Origin: CAZSGN01 sp964606415
Lineage (GTDB): Bacteria > Bacteroidota > Bacteroidia > Bacteroidales > JBBRXJ01
Assembly (NCBI GenBank): GCA_964606415.1
Contig: CAZSGN010000006.1
Coordinates: 1-23,194 of the forward strand
Direction of reading: 5' to 3'
DNA length: 23,194 nt
Both the position numbers and the translations under genes were made by a program. How positions within the stretch are numbered: position 1 is the first letter of the stretch; every line of letters starts with the position of its first letter. Under the pieces are notes generated by a model, which did not search any database, had not been told where the DNA came from, and saw only the letters and a list, made by a program, of their open reading frames with translations. Positions 14,517 through 21,798 of this stretch are shown one piece after another.

Positions 14517-16694
14517 TTAGTGAATCTGTAGTTTAGTCCGTTTAATTTGGTTTTTATTTTCTGCACGAATAACATATAAACCAGGATGTAGGTTGCTGAT
14601 ATCCAGGATGATTTTATCTTTTCTACTTGTTTCTAGATTTACTTGCTTGATTAATTGGCCATTTATTGATATAATGGATATATTTACTGGACCCGTTAAT
14701 TTAGTTTGTAGATAAAGGGTTTCTGAGGCAGGATTGGGGTAGACTTTCATATCATTTGACTGTTCCGCCTGTGTAAAGGTTGTTGATGAAGGAACGATTG
14801 GGTCTATGAATAAGCGGTTGTTTTCATGATCGTAGCCGGCATAATCAAGGTCATGAGAGAGGAGGCTGTTCATTTTATCACCCGAAATGTCTTTCTCAGG
14901 TTCGTTGCCTTGTCCAACTAACAGAACTACCCAGAGTGTGTCCAGGTAATTAGGTGGTGTTTCCAGGTAAAGAGGGTCATGGCCCTGAAAAGAATAATTT
15001 TCATGGTTCATACACCAGCCTTTAATATAACCCTGGTTTTTGCCTTGCAGGAGGAAAGCCGAACGTTGATTATCTTCAGCAATATTTGTGGATATACCAG
15101 CATCGCCTTTAGCATCGCCAGTATTGATCTGCCAGCGGTAATAATGAGGGGAATTACTTTTCACGATATCCAGCATGCTAATAAGCACCAGGCTGTCACC
15201 ATAGAATTTGGTATAGAAATGTCTTTCCGAATGGTCTACATCCAGCATATCATATTTCTGCCCACCATTAATAATGATATAATTGTAATCTTCTCCTTCT
15301 TCGTAATGTACCAGGTAGCCGGTATCGCTGTGGGGTTTGTTGTGATCGCCAAATGCCATAGTATCAACCAGTAACGAACTGAAATTACTGTGTTCGTAAG
15401 TTTTAGCTGATTGTCCTATGTACATGTTATTATGGCCGGTTATACTAAAGTTAAAGGTTTCGGCTACTTTCCACGAATTTGACTCGTGACGTTCAAATTT
15501 TCCGATAAAATCAATAAGAATGTCACTGCTATCCTGCCAATTATTTCTCATCAAATAAGCGCCGAATTGATGATCGCTAAGAAATCCGTTATTGGTTTGT
15601 GCTGGATTAGTAGCCTGTATATTGGGAGGATAAAAGATCATGTTCCATACAGCACCTAGTCGTTTTTGGTCAAATTGCTCATTTTCTGGTAATCCGGATT
15701 TTAAACCAAAATGGTTGTCATAAAAAGACTTATACATCCTTAATGTGTCACCTGATATATTTCCGAATAATAAACCAAATAATCCTTCACCAAATTGACT
15801 ATTGGCGTCTGCTCCTGTCATGATATGTAAGCGGTCAGATGTGTAGCTAAAAGCATGCATCATCAGGCCTGGAAAATATTTATTATCAAAGAGAATATTT
15901 AATGTAGTGTCACCAATATCTTGTGCTGCGTACATTGCTGCCATTCCGAAGGGGACGCCGTAGTGGATGTAACCGAGTCCTTCGTAGCTAAAACCAGTTG
16001 GGCCATAAGAAATACGATAATGGTGTCGGATTGAGTCTTTTATTCCTTCGTAACGTGTTGCTCTGTTGGTTTCCTCTCCGCCTCCAAGCATCATGACGAT
16101 CTCTGCGCCCCGGCATACAGATACCCAATTGGATGTGGGCATGTTGTAGAGTTCCCATCTGAAAAGAGCTTCCCAATCGTCTAATCCTGACCGGATCGAA
16201 TCCAAAACATATTGTTTCTGGTTGTTTTTCCAGTCTTTTCTGGCCCAGTCATAACATATACCATAAGCCATTGAAGGAAATGCGTAAGTTAAAGCTTTGC
16301 TTCCGGCTGTTTTGGTATCCCAATCGCCCACATCCGGTATCGTGGGGGTGCCTTCATCGCCGCTGGTGTACATGGCTTCAAGTACCTGGTAAGCAGTATC
16401 TGCATATTTTGCGCTGTCGGTTAAAACATATAAAAAAGCGCTTTCAACGGCTTTGAATGATCTGGAGTAGTTGCTGTTAAAAGAGCCGTAAAAAGTATAA
16501 TCAGCGGAATTGACTCTTTCCCGGATCTGTTTGTATAAAAGGTGGTGATGGCTGCCTGGAATTTGACGCCATTTGTTTAAAGAATCAATGGTGGTACTGT
16601 CCAAAAATAATCTGGGAGATTGGGCAGTGATATTCCGGGGTTGACATAATAATAAAAGGCAGAAGAAAAAGAAAAGATGATATATTTTTTTCAT
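14517..16694 (-). CDS. Heparinase II/III-like protein with T9SS sorting domain
   Basis: 725 residues from the ATG at 16694. The frame stays open upstream to a TTG at 16730, but MKKIYHLFFFFCLLLL is an obvious signal-peptide start. Residues ~27-340 are alpha-helical and resemble the alpha/alpha toroid of heparinase II/III and alginate-type lyases, with SNWVSVCRGAE (188-198) and GPTGFSYEGLGYIHYG (231-246). A beta-sheet region follows (~370-620), beginning QFGAYLMRNNW (376-386) with FERHESNSW. The C-terminus (647-725: VYPNPASETLYLQT, GQLIKQVNL, LHPGLYVIRA, KRTKLQIH) is a type A T9SS sorting domain. A surface polysaccharide lyase is the best guess; family and uronate substrate are unresolved and catalytic Tyr/His cannot be fixed by eye. 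A hairpin ends 3 nt before the ATG. Confidence 0.75.
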   Translation of the reverse strand: MKKIYHLFFFFCLLLLCQPRNITAQSPRLFLDSTTIDSLNKWRQIPGSHHHLLYKQIRERVNSADYTFYGSFNSNYSRSFKAVESAFLYVLTDSAKYADTAYQVLEAMYTSGDEGTPTIPDVGDWDTKTAGSKALTYAFPSMAYGICYDWARKDWKNNQKQYVLDSIRSGLDDWEALFRWELYNMPTSNWVSVCRGAEIVMMLGGGEETNRATRYEGIKDSIRHHYRISYGPTGFSYEGLGYIHYGVPFGMAAMYAAQDIGDTTLNILFDNKYFPGLMMHAFSYTSDRLHIMTGADANSQFGEGLFGLLFGNISGDTLRMYKSFYDNHFGLKSGLPENEQFDQKRLGAVWNMIFYPPNIQATNPAQTNNGFLSDHQFGAYLMRNNWQDSSDILIDFIGKFERHESNSWKVAETFNFSITGHNNMYIGQSAKTYEHSNFSSLLVDTMAFGDHNKPHSDTGYLVHYEEGEDYNYIIINGGQKYDMLDVDHSERHFYTKFYGDSLVLISMLDIVKSNSPHYYRWQINTGDAKGDAGISTNIAEDNQRSAFLLQGKNQGYIKGWCMNHENYSFQGHDPLYLETPPNYLDTLWVVLLVGQGNEPEKDISGDKMNSLLSHDLDYAGYDHENNRLFIDPIVPSSTTFTQAEQSNDMKVYPNPASETLYLQTKLTGPVNISIISINGQLIKQVNLETSRKDKIILDISNLHPGLYVIRAENKNQIKRTKLQIH

Positions 16695-16697
16695 AAT

Positions 16698-16717
16698 CAG
16701 GTTTTTTAGTAAACCTG
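16698..16717 (-). promoter_or_regulatory. Hairpin immediately upstream of the lyase-like start codon
   Basis: Perfect 7-bp arms CAGGTTT (16698-16704) and AAACCTG (16711-16717) around a 6-nt loop. On the minus-strand mRNA the stem ends 3 nt before the ATG and covers the ribosome landing zone. It could damp initiation; this is inferred from position only. Confidence 0.45.
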
Positions 16718-16718
16718 T

Positions 16719-16744
16719 AAATTTAAACAATAATGTTTAAATTT
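16719..16744. terminator. Perfect 10-bp AT-rich dyad after the flavoprotein gene
   Basis: AAATTTAAAC (16719-16728) and GTTTAAATTT (16735-16744) flank a 6-nt loop. It lies 19 bp past the stop of the gene ending at 16763 and 1 bp from the next hairpin. There are too few G/C pairs and no long T-run on the minus strand, so it may be a weak terminator or an operator. Confidence 0.4.
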
Positions 16745-16762
16745 GGAATTATGGGAAGAAGT

Positions 16763-17944
16763 TTATTTTGATAATGATATTGCTGGTTGATAATTTTTAA
16801 GTCCAACCTTATTTAAAGCCTGATGATTTATTTGGGCTTTTTGAAATTCTTTTTTAAGGCTATTAAATACCTCTTTGACGGTCGTGATTTCTTTTATTTT
16901 ATATGCGTTGGCACCTGCAAAAACAAAACCTTCATCAGTATAACCTTTATAAGCATTGACAAGTGCTTCGTTAATGCAATACAAAGTAGTTTTAGGGTTA
17001 CAAGAACTGATGCAGTTGTATGGGCATCCTTTAGGACGCCTCTGCCCATTGTAGGCTTCTTCAAGAAATTTATTGTTAATTGCTCTGCCTGGAAGTCCTA
17101 CCGGACTTTGGATAATTCTTATATCCTCTTCACGGGCATTGATATATGCTTGCTTGAATGCATCAGGAGCATCACATTCTTCTGTGGCAACAAAACGAGT
17201 CCCTAATTGGACTGCATCTGCACCATGTTTCATGATCTGGAATGCATCACCTCCTGAATAAATACCACCGGCAGCAATTATAGGTATATCCTTGTTTTCT
17301 TTTTCTTTGATTTTTTTGGTGAGTACGGAAATATCTCCGATAAGATTTTCCAGGGCATATTCGGGATCATTGATTTGTGCTGGCTTAAAGCCTAAATGGC
17401 CTCCTGCCTTGGGCCCTTCAACCACAAAGGCATCCGGTACATAATTGAAATTATGCTTCCATTTTTGATATAAAATGTCGGCAGCCCGGTAACTTGAAAC
17501 AATCGGGACTAATTTTGTTTTGCTGTTTTCTTCAAGATGTTTTGGTAGCTCAAGAGGTAAGCCGGCTCCTGAAAAAATAATGTCAATACCTTCTTCAATA
17601 GATGTTTTAACTAAATCTGAAAAATTGGTAAGAACCGACATGATATTTACACCCAGTATGCCTGAGGTCTTTTCTCGAGCTTTCCGTATTTCATTACGCA
17701 ACGAGTCAATGTTGTTTTGTTTGTAATCTGTTCTTGAAGAATCGTAAGTAAGGCCAATGCCAACAGTTGAAATAACCCCGACTCCTCCCATATTTGCTAC
17801 GGCAGAGGCTAAGCCTGATAGTGAAATACCAACTCCCATGCCTCCTTGTATTATAGGAAGCGCGATTTCCAGATCTCCAATATTGAATGCGTCCAATTCA
17901 ATTGGTTGATTTATGTTTGACATCAGTAATTTTAATATATTCAT
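16763..17944 (-). CDS. Nitronate monooxygenase-like FMN enzyme (NPD family)
   Basis: 393 residues with a TIM barrel of the 2-nitropropane dioxygenase/FabK group. Seen: PIIQGGMGVGISLSGLASAVANMGGVGVIS (30-59, in part the FMN-binding start), EGPKAGGHLGF (176-186) with H183, the conserved active-site position, then AAGGIYSGGDAF (224-235) and GADAVQLGTRF (241-251), the phosphate-binding end of the barrel. A four-cysteine cluster follows, C307, C311, C315 and C323 (CPYNCISSC...YC), found in a subset of these proteins from anaerobes. Likely reactions are FMN-dependent oxidation of nitronates or an NAD(P)H-flavin reduction; the real substrate is unknown. The ATG at 17944 lies 15 bp after the RRM gene; M8 at 17923 is an equally plausible start. 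Probably co-transcribed with the RRM gene. Confidence 0.88.
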   Translation of the reverse strand: MNILKLLMSNINQPIELDAFNIGDLEIALPIIQGGMGVGISLSGLASAVANMGGVGVISTVGIGLTYDSSRTDYKQNNIDSLRNEIRKAREKTSGILGVNIMSVLTNFSDLVKTSIEEGIDIIFSGAGLPLELPKHLEENSKTKLVPIVSSYRAADILYQKWKHNFNYVPDAFVVEGPKAGGHLGFKPAQINDPEYALENLIGDISVLTKKIKEKENKDIPIIAAGGIYSGGDAFQIMKHGADAVQLGTRFVATEECDAPDAFKQAYINAREEDIRIIQSPVGLPGRAINNKFLEEAYNGQRRPKGCPYNCISSCNPKTTLYCINEALVNAYKGYTDEGFVFAGANAYKIKEITTVKEVFNSLKKEFQKAQINHQALNKVGLKNYQPAISLSK

Positions 17945-17959
17945 TTACCGAAAAATTTT

Positions 17960-18220
17960 TTACTTGAAAAAACTGTTCTTTTTGGGCCGTGCTTCATTAA
18001 CTACCATTTCCCTGTTTTCGAGCATGGCGCCATTTAAATCATCTATTGCTTTCTGGGCTTCATTTTCATCATCCATAATGATGAAACCAAAACCTTTACT
18101 TTTTCCGCTATATTTATCTGTGATTACTTTTGCTGAATTAACATTTCCAAAATCCTCAAATATACCTTCTAAATCTGATTCATTAACGTTGTAATTTAAA
18201 TTTCCCACATAAATATTCAT
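17960..18220 (-). CDS. RRM-type RNA-binding protein
   Basis: 86 residues forming one RNA recognition motif. RNP2 is IYVGNL (3-8) and RNP1 is KGFGFIIM (42-49), with the expected beta-alpha-beta-beta-alpha-beta spacing, followed by a short basic tail (ARPKKNSFFK). These small RRM proteins are widespread in Bacteroidota and cyanobacteria, bind single-stranded RNA and are often cold- or stress-linked. The ATG at 18220 places RNP2 at the usual distance from the start. It is the first gene of a probable pair with the downstream flavoprotein. A -7-like box ~175 bp upstream would give it a long leader. Confidence 0.95.
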   Translation of the reverse strand: MNIYVGNLNYNVNESDLEGIFEDFGNVNSAKVITDKYSGKSKGFGFIIMDDENEAQKAIDDLNGAMLENREMVVNEARPKKNSFFK

Positions 18221-18395
18221 AAAATCATTGTTTTTTAGTTTAAAAAATTCATGTCAATCATTGAAAACTTAACATGAGTATTCTTTTTTTACAGGAGTAA
18301 TCTTGTAGAAAATAATGCTGTAATTAACTTTAAAAGAGAATGTATGCTATTATTTTTTTTAAAGATCTACCTTTTTTTCAATTGTTTCCAGAAGA

Positions 18396-18403
18396 CAAAG
18401 TTA
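18396..18403 (-). promoter_or_regulatory. Candidate -7 box of the RRM gene
   Basis: TAACTTTG on the minus strand fits TAnnTTTG. Start of transcription would be near 18389, leaving a ~170-nt leader before the ATG at 18220. No -33 box was seen. Confidence 0.3.
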
Positions 18404-18616
18404 AGGTTTTATTTTTGATTGTTTTATTTTTTGTAAAAAAACCTAAGCATGATTATTGGATTGGAATGCGCCGGAACCTTCAAATTGTTAATTGTTTTAA
18501 TAAACAATTGATTTTAAAACCATGGTGGCGATAGGATGTTATTCATCTGTTCTTGTTTTTACCCGGCAATGCAGTTATTCAATTTTGTCACCCTTTGTAA
18601 TAAAAATTTCTTTATA

Positions 18617-18678
18617 GAAGTTCCTGTCAGTATAAATTTAATTGATTCAGCGGGATTTTAGCTTATACTGGAAGTTCC
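18617..18678. repeat. Composite inverted and direct repeat
   Basis: CAGTATAA (18628-18635) and TTATACTG (18663-18670) are perfect 8-bp inverted arms 27 nt apart. The direct octamer GAAGTTCC occurs at 18617-18624 outside the left arm and at 18671-18678 directly after the right arm. It lies ~100 bp beyond the helicase stop. It may be an RNA 3' structure or a protein-binding site. Confidence 0.5.
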
Positions 18679-18780
18679 GGGAGTATTTTGGTGACTTTAA
18701 AAGAAGAAAACGCTTAATTTAGCTTAACAATATTATTTTCTCTTAATGACTTGTCTTAAAGATATAGTTTGAATTTTTAA

Positions 18781-20451
18781 TTATTTATTTCTTTTGCGTT
18801 TCTTCTTTTTAGGAGGGGATTGATCAACTGCTCCTTTGGAATCAGGCGTTGATAATTGAACCGTTAAAGGGGTATTTTCAAATTTTTGTCCCTTAAATCC
18901 TTTTAAAATCTCTTGTTCATGTTTGCTGTCTACTTCAAAAAAAGAAAAGCGTTTCATCATGTCAATCTTACCTATATTGATATCTCTGCGGTTGCAGGCA
19001 TCATTGATTAACCCGATCATTTTGGGAGGGGTTAGGCCATTTTTGGTACCGACATTAATATAAAAGCGGGAATATTTTTCAACGCCTCTTTTGCGCTCTT
19101 TTTGCTCTTTGGCTTCTTTCTTTGCCGAGGCATTTATATCGCCGCTGTTTTTATAGTATTCAAGAAATTGATTAAATTCCACTGAAACAAAATGCTGAAT
19201 TAATTCTTCTCTTGATAACCAGTTCAGTTTTTTGTAAATATCAGGAAGAAATTGATTAATTTCGGTTTCATCAACTTTGACTTTTTCAACTTTGTCAATA
19301 AGATTGAATAATTGTTTTTCGCATATTTCTATTCCCTGTGGCACCTGTTTATGTTCAAAAGTTTGTCCTACCTTCTTTTCCAGGCTTTTAATCCGGCTAA
19401 ATTCTTTGGTATGTATTAGTGAAACGGATATGCCTTTTTTACCTGCTCGTCCTGTCCGGCCACTTCTGTGAATATAAGCCTCGTTGTCATCAGGCAGGTT
19501 GTAATTAATCACATGGGTCAGGTCAGTAACATCAAGGCCCCGGGCAGCAACATCTGTAGCAACAAGTATTTGTAAATGTTTTAACCGGAATCTGTTCATC
19601 ACAAAATCCCTTTGCGATTGTGAAAGATCTCCATGGAGGGCATCTGCATTATATCCTTCCTGCATCAGTTTATCTGCAATTTCTTTGGTGTCTCTTCTTG
19701 TTCTACAAAAGATAATTGCATACATTTTAGGATTGACATCGACAATTCTTTTTAAAGCTTCATAACGATTTTTTGCATGGGTAACATAATAAATATGTGA
19801 AACATTCTCAGCTCCAATGTTTGCTTTTCCTGCAGAAAATTCAATGGGGTTATTCATATAGTTTTTGCCGATTTGCCTGATTTCTTTAGGCATGGTGGCT
19901 GAGTATAGAAGCGTTTGACGTTCTGCTGGTGTTTCAGCAAGAATGGTGTCAATATCTTCTTTGAAACCCATATTCAACATTTCATCTGCTTCATCTAATA
20001 CCAGGTATTTAATGTTTTTAAGTTGTAGTACTTTTCTTCTGATCAGGTCGAGGGTACGTCCTGGGGTTCCTACAATGACCTGGCAACCACTCTTTAGTTC
20101 TTTTATTTGTGGAACAATGCTGGTACCTCCGTATACAGCCAGTGCTTTGATATCGTTGTTCAGGTATTTGGAATAGGTTTGCAGGTCATTGTGGATTTGC
20201 ATGCCAAGTTCCCTGGTAGGACACAATATAATGGCTTGTGGTTTATTGTTTTTAGAATCAATTTGATGCAGAATGGGCAGGCCGAATGCGGCTGTCTTTC
20301 CTGTGCCTGTCTGTGCCAGTCCGATCAGGTCTTGTTTGGATTCTAAAATAGCGGGGATGGTTTTGGCTTGTATGGGGGTTGGTTCTTCAAAACCTAATTC
20401 GGCAACAGCCTTTAATAATGAGCTGTTTAGCCCTAATTCTTTAAATGTCAT
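18781..20451 (-). CDS. DEAD-box RNA helicase with DbpA-type RNA-binding domain
   Basis: 556 residues, ATP-dependent RNA unwinding in ribosome assembly or mRNA turnover (DeaD/CsdA type). In order: Q motif (FKELGL... FEEPTPIQ, 3-28), Walker A AQTGTGKT (46-53), PTREL (78-82), GG and TPGR, DEAD (153-156), SAT (184-186), then the second RecA domain ending HRSGRTGRAG. A helical linker and a DbpA-type RNA-binding fold follow (~455-530, FYINVGTKNGLTPPKMIGLI), with a KKKKRKRNK tail. Start choice: the frame continues upstream to a TTG at 20505, but that TTG is part of the TATCTTTG promoter box. The ATG at 20451 starts exactly at the Q motif, so it is the real start. It is probably cold-responsive, as in relatives; not shown by sequence. 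Confidence 0.96.
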   Translation of the reverse strand: MTFKELGLNSSLLKAVAELGFEEPTPIQAKTIPAILESKQDLIGLAQTGTGKTAAFGLPILHQIDSKNNKPQAIILCPTRELGMQIHNDLQTYSKYLNNDIKALAVYGGTSIVPQIKELKSGCQVIVGTPGRTLDLIRRKVLQLKNIKYLVLDEADEMLNMGFKEDIDTILAETPAERQTLLYSATMPKEIRQIGKNYMNNPIEFSAGKANIGAENVSHIYYVTHAKNRYEALKRIVDVNPKMYAIIFCRTRRDTKEIADKLMQEGYNADALHGDLSQSQRDFVMNRFRLKHLQILVATDVAARGLDVTDLTHVINYNLPDDNEAYIHRSGRTGRAGKKGISVSLIHTKEFSRIKSLEKKVGQTFEHKQVPQGIEICEKQLFNLIDKVEKVKVDETEINQFLPDIYKKLNWLSREELIQHFVSVEFNQFLEYYKNSGDINASAKKEAKEQKERKRGVEKYSRFYINVGTKNGLTPPKMIGLINDACNRRDINIGKIDMMKRFSFFEVDSKHEQEILKGFKGQKFENTPLTVQLSTPDSKGAVDQSPPKKKKRKRNK

Positions 20452-20502
20452 GTACGTTTTTCTGTTTTTTCCTGGAAATTTTGATCCTTCATGGAGATTG
20501 TG

Positions 20503-20510
20503 CAAAGATA
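20503..20510 (-). promoter_or_regulatory. -7 box of the DEAD-box helicase gene
   Basis: TATCTTTG on the minus strand, identical to the aminopeptidase box, fits TAnnTTTG. It gives a leader of ~45 nt before the ATG at 20451 and rules out the longer TTG-started protein. Confidence 0.55.
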
Positions 20511-20591
20511 ATTGAAAATCATGATAAATTACTATAATCTGATATCTTTTCTGTTCAATAGGAAAATTGGATGCTTATTTACTAAAGTTTA

Positions 20592-21581
20592 CTATTTGTT
20601 TTTTGAAGGATCAATTTCATATTCAATTGACCGTATAACCGGCGCTTTTCCCCAGCCTTTTTCATTACTGAAAAATAATTTGTTTGGTGGATGCCAGAAA
20701 ATTCCTTCTGTTTGTCCAAGTGATGACATGTTTGTATGTAATTTTAATTGACATCCCCGGAAAAAAGCATTGCCAGGATAGTTGTAAAGAATAACGATGA
20801 AAGGTTCAAAAGAAAGCGTGCCATGATATCCAAGTAAAAATAAAAGTTTGTCATTTGGATGATAAGTCGCTGCTGTGACTAGTCCTTTTATATTTAATGA
20901 ATCAATCAGCCTGGCTTTATAAGAACCTGCTGATTTGGGAAGCCGGTAAAGATTTGTTTGTTTATTTGCCCTGTTCTTGGTAAAGAGATATAAGCTGTCT
21001 CCTTCACTGATCATCGCTTCGCAGTCATAATTATGATTGAAAAGCCTGGCTTTAAAGTTTGTTTGTTCGGGATAGGAGAAAGCAATGGTTTCTGCTTCGA
21101 CAGTGTCTTTATTAAGAATGGCTTTTTTTTTGACTTTTAAAATAGCCAGATCTTGCCTTTTCCCAAAATTATTACCGAAATTTCCAATATAAATGTAACC
21201 TGTATCTTGTGTTAATTCTTCCCAGTCATGATTGTGTTCTTTTGCTATAATGACTTTTCGCTTGATCCTCCCGTTTGCTGTGTCTATGGCGAATATCGCG
21301 TTTTCGCCCCCGCTGTCATTATGCGTCCATATATGTCCATTAAAAAACAGTAAGCCGGAATTTTCTTTTACTTTATCAGGTAACGTTAGATAGTGCTTGA
21401 TGCCGGATGGAGATATGGTGTCTTCTTTTAATGCGATGGAATCACATCCGGAGATCGTGAAACCTGGATTTAAATGTTCATTTGTATTTGCCTGAAGTGT
21501 AAAAAGAAAAATAAAAGACAATTGAAATAAAAAAACCAATAAGCTGAGTCGTTGATTATTTAAAGAGGGACTTCGCGTCAT
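20592..21581 (-). CDS. Secreted beta-propeller-like protein, function unknown
   Basis: 329 residues. The N-terminus is basic, then hydrophobic (11-29, LSLLVFLFQLSFIFLF), with likely cleavage after ~31, so it is exported. The mature part has repeated short beta-type blocks and a recognisable Bacteroidota signature: ENSGLLFFNGHIWTHNDSGG (73-92), HDWEELTQD (118-126), YIYIGNFGNN (129-138), YDCEAM and a closing TEGIFWHPPNKLFFSNE. The acidic/Asn-rich turns suggest calcium or another metal in a phytase- or SdiA-regulated-type propeller; this is by eye. It has no T9SS tail. It is divergent from hemN and followed after 140 bp by the helicase, which has its own promoter. No substrate can be assigned. 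Confidence 0.75.
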   Translation of the reverse strand: MTRSPSLNNQRLSLLVFLFQLSFIFLFTLQANTNEHLNPGFTISGCDSIALKEDTISPSGIKHYLTLPDKVKENSGLLFFNGHIWTHNDSGGENAIFAIDTANGRIKRKVIIAKEHNHDWEELTQDTGYIYIGNFGNNFGKRQDLAILKVKKKAILNKDTVEAETIAFSYPEQTNFKARLFNHNYDCEAMISEGDSLYLFTKNRANKQTNLYRLPKSAGSYKARLIDSLNIKGLVTAATYHPNDKLLFLLGYHGTLSFEPFIVILYNYPGNAFFRGCQLKLHTNMSSLGQTEGIFWHPPNKLFFSNEKGWGKAPVIRSIEYEIDPSKNK

Positions 21582-21621
21582 AGTGTCTTATGTTATAGTG
21601 AGTTTATAAAATAAAATTGTA

Positions 21622-21649
21622 TAAGTGAAGCGAAATAACGCTTTACTTA
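21622..21649. promoter_or_regulatory. Dyad between divergent genes, possible operator
   Basis: Arms TAAGTGAAGCG (21622-21632) and CGCTTTACTTA (21639-21649) match at 10 of 11 positions around a 6-nt loop; the one mismatch would be a G-U pair in RNA. It lies 40 bp from the minus-strand ATG at 21581 and 150 bp from hemN. It is not a TTGAT-ATCAA FNR-type site. Confidence 0.4.
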
Positions 21650-21766
21650 GGTAATTGGTTGAGGATAACCTATTGCAATGCTTATGAATTATTTGGTTTA
21701 AATTAAAGTATAGATGGCAATTTAATAAAAAAAGACAGAACCATTATAATTTAAAATGTGTTCTTA

Positions 21767-21774
21767 TATTTTTG
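21767..21774 (+). promoter_or_regulatory. Candidate -7 box of hemN
   Basis: TATTTTTG on the plus strand fits TAnnTTTG, 24 bp before the ATG at 21799. The region is very AT-rich and no -33 box is clear. Confidence 0.35.
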
Positions 21775-21798
21775 TGTAAAATATAACTATTGAAAAAA

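Larger units (their letters stand above)
18221..18780. other. 560-bp gene-free AT-rich stretch between RRM and DEAD-box genes
   Basis: No convincing coding frame on either strand. The left part would be the leader of the RRM mRNA and the right part the 3' region of the helicase mRNA. It contains an AT-rich perfect 8-bp dyad (AATTGTTT/AAACAATT, 18490-18509, 4-nt loop) and the composite element at 18617-18678. T-runs on the plus strand are frequent. A small RNA is possible but not shown. Confidence 0.45.

Noticed and set aside
16695..16730. 12-residue N-terminal extension of the lyase-like protein
   Set aside because: It begins with TTG inside a dyad, and the ATG at 16694 opens a standard signal peptide.
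18340..18534. 64-codon plus-strand frame in the RRM-helicase spacer
   Set aside because: Rich in Phe/Leu/Lys from T- and A-runs, with no domain, no promoter box close by and no neighbour on that strand.
20452..20505. 18-residue N-terminal extension of the helicase
   Set aside because: Its TTG start falls inside the TATCTTTG promoter box, and the Q motif begins directly after the ATG at 20451.
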